Assembly: GCF_036178845.1 (NCBI RefSeq)
Contig: NZ_CP108070.1
Coordinates: 806,001-870,000 of the forward strand
Origin: Streptomyces sp. NBC_00271
GTDB lineage: Bacteria; Actinomycetota; Actinomycetes; Streptomycetales; Streptomycetaceae
Length of the DNA: 64,000 nt
Direction: 5' to 3'
Every line of letters begins with the position of its first letter. Within the stretch, counting starts at the first letter, position 1. The position numbers and the translations under genes are program-made. The notes below the pieces were generated by a model. That model had not been told where the DNA came from. It ran no database searches and saw nothing but the letters and a program-made list of their open reading frames with translations. Positions 42,454 through 51,323 of this stretch are shown piece by piece.

Positions 42454-43499
42454 ATGAGCTCCGGGAGAACTTCGGTGGTGAGCAGGTCCACGGCTTCCGC
42501 CGGGTCGGGACCGACGGGGGCTCCGACGTATGCCTCGGTGAAGCCGGCCCCGCGGGCGTACTCGAGGAGTTCGGCGAGCGACGCGATGCAGTCGCCGGGA
42601 GTTCCCGAGATGACGAGCTGGTCGGCCACGTGCTGGGGCAGGAGTTCGGCCGCGGCGGCGATGCCCCGGCCCGTGTGGACGGCCTCACGGGTCGCCGCGT
42701 AGTCGGCCTGTTCGAAGCCGACCTGCTGCAGACTCTCGTGCGGCTGCTGGGAGACGATCAGGGCGGCCTGCCGGCGGGCGGCGGCGTTGGCGCGGTCGCG
42801 GTCCGCCGAGACGGACACGTTCACCCCGTAGATACGGGTCAGCTCCGGGCGGTCGCTGCGCTCCCGGCCTGCGTCGAGGCGGTCGAGGTTGCTGACCGCG
42901 TCGAACTGGCCGCTGCGGAAGGCCGCGAGGCTGTGTGCCGGGAAGTTGCTGGCGCAGATCACACCGTCGGCCAACTCGCCCGTCATCTCAAGGATCTTGG
43001 GACCCGTGCCGGCCACGATCACCCGGACCGCGGGGTCGTCCACCCAGTCGAGGGACGCCCGGCCCTCCGCACGCAGACCCAGGTCCGCGCAGGTGAGGGG
43101 GTAGTCGCCCATGCGGACGCTCTCACCCCGCCAGAGCGCGCGGCAGAACCTGATGAGTTCGGCGACGCGGCCGACGGGCTGCTGCCGCTCCATCAGGGCG
43201 CTCACCAGGCCACCGCCGGTTCCGATCCCCATGCTCACCTGGCGGCCGGCCGGCATGAACTCGGCCAACGTGGCCATCGTGGAAGCCTGTTCCAGGGGGT
43301 TGCGCCCGAACGGGAACGTCACCGCCGTGCCGACACCCGCACCGGTCCTGGCCGCGATCGCCCCCAGGACGGCGCCCACTCCTCGCGACTGCATCTGGTC
43401 GGTGACCCAGATCGTCTCGAAGGTCCGAGCGGCGACCTCGGCGACCTCGACCAGGCTCGGTCCACCTGCCCAGGCGTGTAGCTGAATGCCCTTGATCAT
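42450..43499 (-). CDS. LLM-class F420-dependent oxidoreductase / hydride transferase candidate (NpdI-like)
   Basis: This 349-residue luciferase-like TIM barrel is of the type that binds F420. It opens MIKGIQLHAWAGGPSLVEVA, and ETIWVTDQMQ and MGIGTGGGLVSALM match F420-binding barrel strands. The start at 43499 follows GAGAG. It lies third in the order npdG - NIPSNAP - LLM, which mirrors npdG-npdH-npdI of picrate degraders, where NpdI transfers hydride from F420H2 to an electron-poor nitroaromatic ring. That assignment is inference from order and family. It overlaps the crotonase gene downstream (ATGA). The 142-bp gap upstream contains GTGAACA, also present in the main island promoter. Confidence 0.85.
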   Translation of the reverse strand: MIKGIQLHAWAGGPSLVEVAEVAARTFETIWVTDQMQSRGVGAVLGAIAARTGAGVGTAVTFPFGRNPLEQASTMATLAEFMPAGRQVSMGIGTGGGLVSALMERQQPVGRVAELIRFCRALWRGESVRMGDYPLTCADLGLRAEGRASLDWVDDPAVRVIVAGTGPKILEMTGELADGVICASNFPAHSLAAFRSGQFDAVSNLDRLDAGRERSDRPELTRIYGVNVSVSADRDRANAAARRQAALIVSQQPHESLQQVGFEQADYAATREAVHTGRGIAAAAELLPQHVADQLVISGTPGDCIASLAELLEYARGAGFTEAYVGAPVGPDPAEAVDLLTTEVLPELI

Positions 43500-43641
43500 C
43501 GACTCTCGATTCACGATGGTGAACAGTGTCCACGGCAATGGATAAAAGGGAATTGCGAATCCATTCCGGCCGAGGCTTGAACGCCCGCCGGCCGGTCACG
43601 GCGGGGCCGCATGCGCGACCGCATCCGGCCCCGCCGGAAAA

Positions 43642-43965
43642 TCAGCGATGAGCCGCCACGTACTCGGGTTCGGTGAGGTACGTGCTCACGATTTCCTCGA
43701 TCAGCGGGCCATCGGCCTCACTGCGTTCCTTCAGCTCGATCCACCGCGGATCCGCCCTGAAGGCATCCCAGAACTCGATCGCCGCGTTCACATCCTCGAA
43801 CGCACACAGGTAGTAGATCCGCCGTCGGTCGTCGACGACGTGCCAGAAACCCCTGAGGTCGAGACCGAAATCCCTGAAGAGGCCGAGGGTCTCGTCGGCG
43901 AAGCGCCTGTGCAGGTCCTCGGTCCGGTCCGGCAGCGCGGTGTACTCGCGCAGTTCGAGGATCAT
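43642..43965 (-). CDS. NIPSNAP family small protein (possible NpdH-position tautomerase)
   Basis: This 107-residue dimeric alpha/beta-barrel (ferredoxin-like) protein has the NIPSNAP pattern: MILELREYTALPDRTEDLHR, GFWHVVDDRRRIYYLCAFED and AFRADPRWIELKERSE. Such proteins often handle hydrophobic or aromatic intermediates, but few have known activities. Its ATG overlaps the stop of npdG, so it is co-translated with the F420 reductase, and it precedes the LLM oxidoreductase. In the known npdGHI order this position is held by the tautomerase acting on hydride-Meisenheimer complexes; equivalence here is a hypothesis. Confidence 0.82.
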   Translation of the reverse strand: MILELREYTALPDRTEDLHRRFADETLGLFRDFGLDLRGFWHVVDDRRRIYYLCAFEDVNAAIEFWDAFRADPRWIELKERSEADGPLIEEIVSTYLTEPEYVAAHR

Positions 43966-44630
43966 GCCGGGATCCCGGAGACCGAGACGCCCGAACGGGT
44001 CTTGTAGCGCCGGTTGATGTTGATGAGGACGGCGGTGAGCGGCTCCAGCTGACGGGCCAGCCGCAGGACCCCGCCGTCGATGCCGGGCCGGCCGGTGATC
44101 GTCGCGGCGAGGGCGGCGACCTTCTCCTTGGCGTCCCTGTCGTCACCCACCACCAGGACGTCCTCGTGCCCGAGGGGACCCTCGGCCTCCCACAGGGAGA
44201 CGGCGGACAGGTGATGGAAGGCGCCGACGACCACGGCATCGGGCACGAGCCTCTGCGTCTGCTCGGCGGCGCTGCCTTCCTCGACGTCCAGGCCGTACGC
44301 GCCGCGCTTGTCGAAGCCGAGCGGGTTGACGCAGCTGATGACCAGCTTCCCCGCCAGCACCGGCGCGAGCGCCGCGACCAGTTCCTCGTGGCCGTCCCAC
44401 GGCACGACGATCAGGACCGCGTCGGCCGCCTCGACGGCAGCCTTGTTGTCGAGGCCGAGCACGTCGACGGCCGAGCCGGCACGCGCGCGGATCTCGGCCG
44501 CGGCCTCCTCGGCGCGCCCGGCCGAGCGGGATCCGATGACGACCTTGTGGCCGGCGCGGGCGAAGTGCAGGGCCAGGCCCTTGCCCTGTGGTCCGGTACC
44601 TCCCACAACGGCGATGGTGTGGCTGTCCAT
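43962..44630 (-). CDS. npdG: NADPH-dependent F420 reductase
   Basis: This 222-residue Fno/NpdG enzyme transfers hydride between NADPH and F420. The N-terminal NADP Rossmann motif VVGGTGPQGKGLALHFARAG is followed by IGSRSAGRA, whose arginines contact the 2'-phosphate. VVPWDGHEELVAALAPVLAG, VNPLGFDKRG and VVGAFHHLSAVSLWE match the F420-binding half. AGGAG precedes the ATG. It is first in the npdG-NIPSNAP-LLM-crotonase-ACAD-fbiC-cofC run and would regenerate F420H2 for the LLM enzymes in the same operon. Confidence 0.93.
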   Translation of the reverse strand: MDSHTIAVVGGTGPQGKGLALHFARAGHKVVIGSRSAGRAEEAAAEIRARAGSAVDVLGLDNKAAVEAADAVLIVVPWDGHEELVAALAPVLAGKLVISCVNPLGFDKRGAYGLDVEEGSAAEQTQRLVPDAVVVGAFHHLSAVSLWEAEGPLGHEDVLVVGDDRDAKEKVAALAATITGRPGIDGGVLRLARQLEPLTAVLININRRYKTRSGVSVSGIPA

Positions 44631-44675
44631 GGTTCGTGCTCCTCAAGGAAGTGCCCGCGACCGGCGGTGCGGGTT

Positions 44676-44707
44676 CACAGGACCGGCGTGCGGGCGCCGG
44701 TCCTGTG
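44676..44707 (-). terminator. Hairpin terminator after the IclR gene
   Basis: A perfect 13-bp stem (CACAGGACCGGCG at 44676-44688, complement at 44695-44707) with a 6-nt loop lies 12 bp beyond the IclR stop and upstream of npdG. It divides the minus-strand island into an upstream unit (CoA transferase to IclR) and a downstream unit (npdG to cofC). Confidence 0.78.
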
Positions 44708-44719
44708 GGTCTGATGGGG

Positions 44720-45526
44720 TCAGCCGGCGGATCCCTCCGGTCCGGCCTCCGGGTAGTCGGCCGGTACCCGGCCGCCGCTGCGCACCGTGATGGCACGCGC
44801 GGCGGTGACCAGGTAGGGGGCCAACTCGTCGATGTCCTGCGGCGTGAGATCCGTTCCCATGCCGAGCAGGCTGATCACGAGGCAGGGCTGCCCGTCACGG
44901 TCGAAGACGGGGAAACCCATGACGTTCAGCTCGGGGGCGTACTCCCCGAAGACGACTCCGAAACCGCGGGAGCGCACTTCCTCGCGGCGCGCATCGTCGT
45001 CCGCAGCCGGCACGACGTCACGCCACGCGTCCGTCAGCCGGCTGAGCAGCGGCGCGTCCCGGTCGAACCGGGAGCCGATCTCGATGGTGATCTTGATGTC
45101 CTTGCGGCTCTCGATCTTCGCGATCGCGGTGAAGTGCCCGTCGGGCATCGGCGAGATCGCGAGGCACGCCAGCTCGGTCCGCTCGGCCAGCCGCTCCATG
45201 AACGGCCGCGCCTCCGCGACCGGGGTGGTCCTGGTGACCGCCGCCACGCCGTACTCCACGAGCAGCGGTCCCAGGTTGTAACGCCGGGTGTCGGAGTCGT
45301 ACTCGATGAGACCCTCGCTGACCATCGTCCGGATCAGGTTCGATGCCGTGCTCTTGGCCAGCCCACATGATTTGGCGAGTTCGGTGACCGTCGCCCCGTC
45401 GACATGCCGGACCAGGTGGTCGAGTACCCGTACCGTGCGTGACACCGCCGGTACGAGAACCCCGGCTCCCTGCTCGGCATCGTCGTCGGCGACCACGTCG
45501 CTGGATTCGGAAGGCCCCTTCGCCAC
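44720..45526 (-). CDS. IclR-family transcriptional regulator
   Basis: This 268-residue regulator has an N-terminal winged helix (VSRTVRVLDHLVRHVDGATV, then ELAKSCGLAKSTASNLIRTM) and an IclR effector domain from about residue 95 with PFMERLAERTELACLAI. The GTG start at 45526 follows AGGAG. IclR proteins commonly repress aromatic and short-chain catabolic operons and respond to a pathway metabolite. It is co-directional with the island and ends at a strong terminator just before npdG. It is the likely regulator of the repeat motif GTGTTCAC in the main promoter at 51324-51381, which is inference. Confidence 0.9.
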   Translation of the reverse strand: MAKGPSESSDVVADDDAEQGAGVLVPAVSRTVRVLDHLVRHVDGATVTELAKSCGLAKSTASNLIRTMVSEGLIEYDSDTRRYNLGPLLVEYGVAAVTRTTPVAEARPFMERLAERTELACLAISPMPDGHFTAIAKIESRKDIKITIEIGSRFDRDAPLLSRLTDAWRDVVPAADDDARREEVRSRGFGVVFGEYAPELNVMGFPVFDRDGQPCLVISLLGMGTDLTPQDIDELAPYLVTAARAITVRSGGRVPADYPEAGPEGSAG

Positions 45527-45553
45527 GTCTCCTACTTTCCGGTCAGGGAAACC

Positions 45554-46024
45554 TCAGTGCTTGGCTGAGTCCCCTACCAACTCGACAAAGTGGAACAGCG
45601 TACCGTCGGGGTCCGCCGCGAAGAGGATCTTCCATCCGTTCACCCCGTCGGGAGCCATCACGGTCTGCGGGGTGTGCAGGAACTTGACGCCCGCGGCGCT
45701 CAGGCGGTCGTACTCGCCCTGGATGTCGTCCGTGAGGATCGAGAAGCGGCACAGGCCCGGGTTGACGGTGTCGGCGATGGCCCGTTCGCGGGTCGCCGGC
45801 ACGTCGTGCCACTCGATGATGTCGAGCAGCGCCTCGTCGGGCGAGTTGTTCAGGCGCATGTGCGCGAAGCGCAGCCTGCTGCCCTGGTCGATCATGAACG
45901 CCCGCGCGAGGTTGGCGTCGTCGACCTCCTTGTCCTGCACGACCTCGAAGCCGACGAGTCGGTAGAACTCGATGGTGCGGTCCATGTCGGTGACGTTGAG
46001 ACCGACATGCCAGAATCTACGCAT
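45554..46024 (-). CDS. VOC family (glyoxalase/bleomycin-resistance/dioxygenase) protein
   Basis: This 156-residue vicinal-oxygen-chelate protein has a start typical of lyases or dioxygenases of this fold, MRRFWHVGLNVTDMDRTIEF. The metal-ligand candidates are His6 in the first beta strand and the terminal Glu in LFHFVELVGD. It is twice the length of one beta-alpha-beta-beta-beta module, as expected for a complete two-module fold. GAGAGGGA precedes the ATG. It lies between the acyl-CoA synthetase and IclR genes. Possible reactions include isomerisation, epimerisation or ring cleavage; none can be fixed from sequence. Confidence 0.86.
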   Translation of the reverse strand: MRRFWHVGLNVTDMDRTIEFYRLVGFEVVQDKEVDDANLARAFMIDQGSRLRFAHMRLNNSPDEALLDIIEWHDVPATRERAIADTVNPGLCRFSILTDDIQGEYDRLSAAGVKFLHTPQTVMAPDGVNGWKILFAADPDGTLFHFVELVGDSAKH

Positions 46025-46121
46025 AGGTGGTCCCTCTCGTGATGTGTGTCTGGGTGTGACATCCGGGCACGGACGCCGCCGGGACGCCGTCTCGGGCGGT
46101 GGTGCCTCGGAAGGGGCCCGG

Positions 46122-47744
46122 TCAGTGCGGGGCCGGAGCGAGTTCGCGACGCAGGAGCTTCCCGGTCTCCGTCCTCGGCAGGGACGAGACCACTTCGAAC
46201 TCCCGGGGTCTGGCGTGCGGCCCGACCGTGGCGGCCACCAGGTCGCACAGCTCCGCGCGGAGCGCCTCCCCGACCTCACCGCCGGTCTCGCCGCCGGTGA
46301 ACCGCAGGAAGACCTTCACCCGCTGGCCGATGCTGTCGTCCGGGATGCCGACCGCGGCGGCCTCGGCCACCAGCGGGTGGTTCAGCAGGGCGTCCTCGAT
46401 CTCCGAGGGGCCGATCCGGTAGCCGCGGCTCTTGATGACGTCGTCCGCGCGGCCCAGGTACTCCAGGCGCCGTCCATGAGCACGCCTGGCCAGGTCGTTC
46501 GTCCGGTGCCACTCGCCGGCCGGGGGTACCGGGCCCTCGGTCCTCGCATCCCAGATCCCCAGCAGCGCGACCGGGTCGGGAAGCCGCAGGGCGATCTCGC
46601 CGACCTCACCGTGGGCGACCTCCCGGCCGTCCTCGCCGAGCAGGGCGATGGTGTGACCCGGATACGGGGCGCCCATCGTGTCGTCGTCGACGGAGCCCAG
46701 CGCCGCCGAGTCACCGATGAGAGCGTTGGCCTCGGTCTGGCCGTACGCCTTGTTCACGGCCTGCGACAGGTGCAGCCGGGACCACGCCATCTCCGAGCGC
46801 CCCGCCGGTTCGCCGCCGGTGACGACGGCACGCAGCCTGCGCTCCGGCGCCCGGCCGTTCGCCTGCAACAGGCGCAGGACGGAAGGCGGCAGGAAGGCGG
46901 TCGTGACGCCGCACCGCGCGAACAGCTCCAGCGTGGCGTTCGCATCGAAACGCGTCTGCCGCTGCGCGACGACCGGGACGCCGAACGACCACGGGACGAG
47001 GAGCCCCAGCATGAGGCCGCCGATCCACCCCCAGTCGGCCGTCCCGTAGTAGACGTCCCCGGGCTGGAACAGCTCGAAGGCGTAGTCCACTCCGGCGTGG
47101 CCGAGCAGCACCTGGTGGCCGTGCAGGATGCCCTTGGGCGTACCGCTGGTGCCCGAGGTGTACATCAGCAGCGCGGGGGTCGTCGGACCGGCCGGCCAGG
47201 GGGAGTCGGAGTGGTCGTCGACCTTACGGCCGGCGATCCCCTTCTCCTCGGTCCCGTCGACCGTCAGCACGGCGAGGCCCTCGACGTCGCAGCCCGTCGA
47301 CCGCAGCCGGTCAAGACCCAGCCCGTCGGTGACGAGCACCTTCGCCCCCGAGTCGCTCAGGCGGTGGGCGACCGAGCCGCCGGCCATGAGACGCGGGATC
47401 GGAAGGAGCACCGCCCCGGCGGCCAGCACTCCGAAGACGGCCTCCGCCGCGGCCGGCGAGGGGTCGAGGTAGAGCGCGACCCGGTCGCCCGGAGCGACTC
47501 CTTGCGCCCGCAGTACATCGCCGACCCGCAGCGCGGCCTCCTGGACCTCGCCGAACGTGATCTCGCCGACTTCCTGCGGTCCGGCCGTGAGTACGGCCAC
47601 CGCGTCCGGATCCTGCGCGAAGAGCGCGTCCTGGGCGATCGAGTAGTCCGCGGCCGGCGACCACCGGGAGACACCCCGGAGGTCCCGCAGGCGGGCGACG
47701 ACCGGGACGTCGGCGCCCTGCGGCGCTAGTCCAGACGTGCCCAT
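46122..47744 (-). CDS. AMP-dependent acyl-CoA synthetase (MACS/benzoate-CoA-ligase-like)
   Basis: This 540-residue ANL-family enzyme activates a carboxylic acid to its CoA thioester. Motifs in order: P-loop LLMYTSGTSGTPKGILHGH, the substrate-pocket segment YYGTADWGWIGG, the adenine motif KAYGQTEAN, HRTNDLARR in place of the usual YxTGD, the hinge SRGYRIGPSEIEDA and the catalytic lysine in SLPRTETGKLLRREL. The pocket and hinge resemble medium-chain or benzoate-CoA ligases. GGAGAAGAG precedes the ATG, which lies 19 bp inside the end of the aldehyde dehydrogenase gene, so both are tightly coupled. The exact acid is unknown. Confidence 0.9.
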   Translation of the reverse strand: MGTSGLAPQGADVPVVARLRDLRGVSRWSPAADYSIAQDALFAQDPDAVAVLTAGPQEVGEITFGEVQEAALRVGDVLRAQGVAPGDRVALYLDPSPAAAEAVFGVLAAGAVLLPIPRLMAGGSVAHRLSDSGAKVLVTDGLGLDRLRSTGCDVEGLAVLTVDGTEEKGIAGRKVDDHSDSPWPAGPTTPALLMYTSGTSGTPKGILHGHQVLLGHAGVDYAFELFQPGDVYYGTADWGWIGGLMLGLLVPWSFGVPVVAQRQTRFDANATLELFARCGVTTAFLPPSVLRLLQANGRAPERRLRAVVTGGEPAGRSEMAWSRLHLSQAVNKAYGQTEANALIGDSAALGSVDDDTMGAPYPGHTIALLGEDGREVAHGEVGEIALRLPDPVALLGIWDARTEGPVPPAGEWHRTNDLARRAHGRRLEYLGRADDVIKSRGYRIGPSEIEDALLNHPLVAEAAAVGIPDDSIGQRVKVFLRFTGGETGGEVGEALRAELCDLVAATVGPHARPREFEVVSSLPRTETGKLLRRELAPAPH

Positions 47745-49174
47745 ACGCTCTTCTCCTTCGTGAAGCTCTCGATCGCGCTGCGCCCGAGATCACTGCCGTA
47801 GCCGCTGTGGCGGAACCCGCGGTACGGCGAGGCCGGGTTGAGCACGCCCCAGCTGTTGATCCACACGTTCCCGGCGTCCAGCGTCCCCGCGAAGCGCAGG
47901 GCCCGGCCGACGTCGCGGGTGAACACGCCGGCCGCGAGGCCGTAGATCGTGTCGTTCGCCAGCCCGATCGCCTGCTCCTCGCCCTCGAACGGCAGTACGC
48001 CGAGGACGGGGCCGAAGATCTCCTCGCGAGCGATCCGCATGTCCGGGGCCACGTCCGCGAACAGCGTCGGCTGGTAGAAGAAGCCCGGACCGTCTGCCGG
48101 AGCCTCGGTGCTGCCCGCCAGCAGACGGGCACCCTCCTCGGCACCCGACACCACGTAGGAGTGAACCGAGTCCCGCTGTGCCGCGTTGACCAGCGGGCCG
48201 ATCTCCGTCTCGGGGTCGAGCGGGTCTCCGACCCTGGCCGCGTCGACCCGCGCCCTGACCAGCTCCACGACCTCGTCGTAGATCGGGCGCTCGACCAGGA
48301 GCCGGCTGGGCGCGGTGCAGGTCTCGCCCTGGTTGCCGTACATGGCCGTGAAGACCACGTCGGCGACCGCCTTCGGGGACGCGTCCGCGAAGGCGACCAG
48401 TGCCGACTTGCCGCCCAGCTCCAGGGAGGTGGTGATCAGCCGGTCCGCCGCCATCCGGCCGATCTCCTGGCCGATCTCGGTCGAACCGGTGAAGGTGATC
48501 TTGCCGACGCCCGGGTGCTGGACCAGCGCGTTGCCCGCCACCGAGCCGCGGCCCGGCAGGACGTTCACGACACCGGGGGGGATGCCGGCCTCCAGGGCCA
48601 GCTCACCCAGCGCCACCGGCACGAGGGGCGCGAGCTGCGCCGGCTTCAGGACGATGGAGTTGCCCATGGCCAGCGCCGGCGCGATCTTCCAGATCGACTG
48701 CACGGCGGGGAAGTTCCACGGGGTGATCGCACCGACCACACCGATCGGCTCGCGCACCGTGTAGTTCAGGAAGCGGCCGGGGGCGGGGGTCGTCCGTCCC
48801 TCGATCTTGGTCACCAGGCCGGCGAAGTACTCGACGGTCTCGACCATGACCGGCAGGTCGATCTTCGCGGACTCGCGGATCGGCTTTCCCATGTCGCGGG
48901 TCTGCAGCTCGGCGAGCCGCTCCTTGTTCGCTTCGATGAGCGCCGCGTAGCGCAGCATCAGGCGGGTGCGCTGCGAGGGGCGCATCCGCTGCCAGGCCTT
49001 GGCGCCGGCTCGCGCGGCCTCGACGGCGCGGGCGACGTCGTCCACGGTCGCCTCGGCGACCTTCGCTATGACGCTGCCGTCGGCGGGGTTGACGGTCTCG
49101 AACGTGGCTCCGTTCGAGGCGTCCGTGAGCTGGTCGCCGAGGACCAGCGGAACACTGGAGGTCAGTGCACGCAT
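47726..49174 (-). CDS. NAD(P)-dependent aldehyde dehydrogenase
   Basis: This 482-residue aldehyde dehydrogenase has the cofactor segment ITPWNFPAVQSIWKIAPALA, the catalytic Glu in SLELGGKSALVAFADA and the nucleophilic cysteine in YGNQGETCTAPSRLL. The final signature HSGYGSDLGRSAIESFTKEK is of the BADH/PatD-like group. It is co-translated with the acyl-CoA synthetase, suggesting a route aldehyde to acid to acyl-CoA in which an alcohol- or ring-derived aldehyde is oxidised and then activated. The substrate is not known. Confidence 0.92.
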   Translation of the reverse strand: MRALTSSVPLVLGDQLTDASNGATFETVNPADGSVIAKVAEATVDDVARAVEAARAGAKAWQRMRPSQRTRLMLRYAALIEANKERLAELQTRDMGKPIRESAKIDLPVMVETVEYFAGLVTKIEGRTTPAPGRFLNYTVREPIGVVGAITPWNFPAVQSIWKIAPALAMGNSIVLKPAQLAPLVPVALGELALEAGIPPGVVNVLPGRGSVAGNALVQHPGVGKITFTGSTEIGQEIGRMAADRLITTSLELGGKSALVAFADASPKAVADVVFTAMYGNQGETCTAPSRLLVERPIYDEVVELVRARVDAARVGDPLDPETEIGPLVNAAQRDSVHSYVVSGAEEGARLLAGSTEAPADGPGFFYQPTLFADVAPDMRIAREEIFGPVLGVLPFEGEEQAIGLANDTIYGLAAGVFTRDVGRALRFAGTLDAGNVWINSWGVLNPASPYRGFRHSGYGSDLGRSAIESFTKEKSVWARLD

Positions 49175-49198
49175 GATCGGCTCTCTTTCGTTCGGGCC

Positions 49199-50086
49199 TC
49201 AGGGGAGGCGGTGCGCGGTCGGCAGGACCGCCTCGGCGAGGGCCTGCAGCTCCTCCATCGCGGAGTCGAGCGTGGCGTGCTCGAACGAGGTGTCGCAGAT
49301 GAAGTGCGTGACGCCGAGGTCGCCGTACGCCTCGATCGTCTCGGCGTTGTAGGGCGCCTTGCGCAGCGGGCGCGCGGTGAGCGTGATCTCGCTCATGTCA
49401 CGGCCGGCCTCCGCCACGTACGACTTCAGCGTGGCGAGGTAGCCGGCGTAGTCCTCCGGGCCCACGGCCAGCGGGTGCCAGCCGTCACCGATCGCGGCGA
49501 TACGGCGCAGCGACGCCTCGCTGTAGCCGGCGAACCAGACCGGGATCGTGCCCCGCACGGGCTTGGGGAACATCATGAAGTCGTGCAGGTTGTAGAAGTC
49601 GCCGTCCCAGGAGACCTCGTCCTCGGTCCACATCTGGCGCATGGCCTTGACCATCTCGGTCACCCGGCGGCCGCGGTCCTTGAAGGGCGCGCCCAGCGCC
49701 TCGAACTGCTCCTTCATCCAGCCGACGCCGATGGCGACGGACAGCCGGCCCTTGGACAGGACGTCGATGCTCACGAGCGTCTTCGACGTCTGCACCAGCG
49801 GGCGCCAGGGCAGGATCAGGCAGGACGTGCCCAGCTCGACGGTCTCCGTCGCGGCCGCGGCCCAGGTCAGCGCGGTGAGGCAGTCCAGGTAGGGGGTTTC
49901 GGGCGCCCAGAGGAACTTGCCGTCGGCGGTGTACGGGTAGGCCGTCTCCACCTTCGTGGGCAGGGCCACGTGGTCAGTCATCCACAGCGAGTCGAAGCCG
50001 ATCTTCTCCGCGTAGCGGGAGACCTCGCTGATCGCGTCCGGTCCGGCCCAGGGACCGGCGCCGGGGATCCTGATACCAACCTTCAT
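49199..50086 (-). CDS. LLM-class F420-dependent oxidoreductase (second copy)
   Basis: This 295-residue luciferase-like barrel opens MKVGIRIPGAGPWAGPDAIS and contains FDSLWMTDHVALP, GTSCLILPWRPLVQTSKTLVS and AIGVGWMKEQFEALGA. This is the TIGR03619/F420-dependent subgroup pattern rather than FMN monooxygenases of the alkanesulfonate type. AGGAG precedes the ATG. It is second in the operon after the CoA transferase. With the other LLM gene it gives the island two candidate F420H2-dependent hydride transferases, as in nitrophenol degraders. It is only distantly related to the other copy, so the two likely act on different intermediates. Confidence 0.87.
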   Translation of the reverse strand: MKVGIRIPGAGPWAGPDAISEVSRYAEKIGFDSLWMTDHVALPTKVETAYPYTADGKFLWAPETPYLDCLTALTWAAAATETVELGTSCLILPWRPLVQTSKTLVSIDVLSKGRLSVAIGVGWMKEQFEALGAPFKDRGRRVTEMVKAMRQMWTEDEVSWDGDFYNLHDFMMFPKPVRGTIPVWFAGYSEASLRRIAAIGDGWHPLAVGPEDYAGYLATLKSYVAEAGRDMSEITLTARPLRKAPYNAETIEAYGDLGVTHFICDTSFEHATLDSAMEELQALAEAVLPTAHRLP

Positions 50087-50114
50087 GTGATGCTCCTGTC
50101 AGGACGTTGTGTGT

Positions 50115-51311
50115 TCAGCGGACGACGCGCGCGGCCAGCAGCCGTGCGATGTCTTGGTCGTTGTGTCCGAGCTCCTGGAGAAGCTCGGCGGTGTGCTCGC
50201 CCAGGGCGGTCGGCGGACGCTCCACACGGCCCGGAGTGTCCGACAGCTTGATCGGCAGGCCCGGTACCCGGACCTCGCCGAGTGCCTCGCTCTCCAGGCC
50301 GACGACCATCTCGAGCGCGCGGATCTGGGGGTGATCCACGGCCTCGTCATACGCGAGGACCGGGGCGCAGATGATGTTCTGGTCGGTGAGCAGGGTGACG
50401 ATGTCGTCCCGGTCGCGCTCGGCGAACCAGGGAGCGAGCACCACGTCGAGTTCCTCGCGGTGGGCCAGCCGGCTCGCCGCGTTCGTGAACCGCTCGTCGT
50501 CGAGCAGGTGCTCGGCGCCGGCCGCCTTCACGAACCGCTCGAAGTGCCGGTCGTTGAAGGCGACGATGTGGACGGCCCCGCCGTCGCGTGTCGCGTACGC
50601 GTTGTACGGCGCGTAGAAGTTGCTCGCGTTGCCGACGCGCGGTGCCACGTAGTCGGCCAGCATGTACTGGCCCAGCCACGGTGACTGAAGGTGGAACAGC
50701 GAGGCCACCAGCGACACCGAGCCGTTCTGGCCGGCTCCGGTCTTCTGCCTGGCGAAGAGTGAGACCAGGGCCGCGATGGCGACAAGGTATCCGGCCGAGC
50801 TGTCGGCGACCGGCGGGCCGGCCTTGATGCCGCGGCCGTCGGGGTCCCCGGTGCCCTGGATCATGCCGGTGAGGGCCTGGGCGACGGGATCCAGCGCGGG
50901 CCGGCCGGCCGACGGGCCGCTGTCACCGTAGCCGCTCACGTTCAGGCAGATCAGGTGGGGGTGGCGCTCGCGGAGCTCCTCGGCGGTCAGGCCGAACTTG
51001 GCACGCACCGTGGGCAGCATGTTCTCGATCAGCACGTCGGCGCCGGCGCACAGCTCGTGGAAGAGTTCCCGGCCCTCCTCCGTGCGCAGATCGAGTGCGA
51101 TCGCCCGCTTGTTCCGGTTGACCCCGGCGTAGACACCGCTCATACCGTCCCGGCCGGGGCCGAACGTACGGGACTCGTCCCCTGCGATGGGCTCCACCTT
51201 GACCACGTCGGCACCGAAGTCAGCCAGGATCGACGCGCCCAGCGGGCCCGCAACCATCGTTGCGGCGTCGATCACCCGCGTTCCTGCCAGAGCCCGCACC
51301 TGCTGAGTCAT
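50115..51311 (-). CDS. Family III CoA transferase (CaiB/BaiF type)
   Basis: This 398-residue formyl-CoA-transferase-fold enzyme moves CoA between carboxylic acids through an Asp-bound anhydride. The start is RALAGTRVIDAATMVAGPLG, and the catalytic Asp is expected in the segment KAGPPVADSSAGYLVAIAAL. Further signatures are VYAGVNRNKRAIALDLRTEEG and the C-terminal GEHTAELLQELGHNDQDI. The ATG at 51311 was chosen over an extended frame. It heads the main minus-strand operon behind a near-consensus promoter. With the acyl-CoA synthetase gene it gives two ways to form CoA esters in the island. Confidence 0.9.
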   Translation of the reverse strand: MTQQVRALAGTRVIDAATMVAGPLGASILADFGADVVKVEPIAGDESRTFGPGRDGMSGVYAGVNRNKRAIALDLRTEEGRELFHELCAGADVLIENMLPTVRAKFGLTAEELRERHPHLICLNVSGYGDSGPSAGRPALDPVAQALTGMIQGTGDPDGRGIKAGPPVADSSAGYLVAIAALVSLFARQKTGAGQNGSVSLVASLFHLQSPWLGQYMLADYVAPRVGNASNFYAPYNAYATRDGGAVHIVAFNDRHFERFVKAAGAEHLLDDERFTNAASRLAHREELDVVLAPWFAERDRDDIVTLLTDQNIICAPVLAYDEAVDHPQIRALEMVVGLESEALGEVRVPGLPIKLSDTPGRVERPPTALGEHTAELLQELGHNDQDIARLLAARVVR

Positions 51312-51323
51312 CCTTGACCACCC

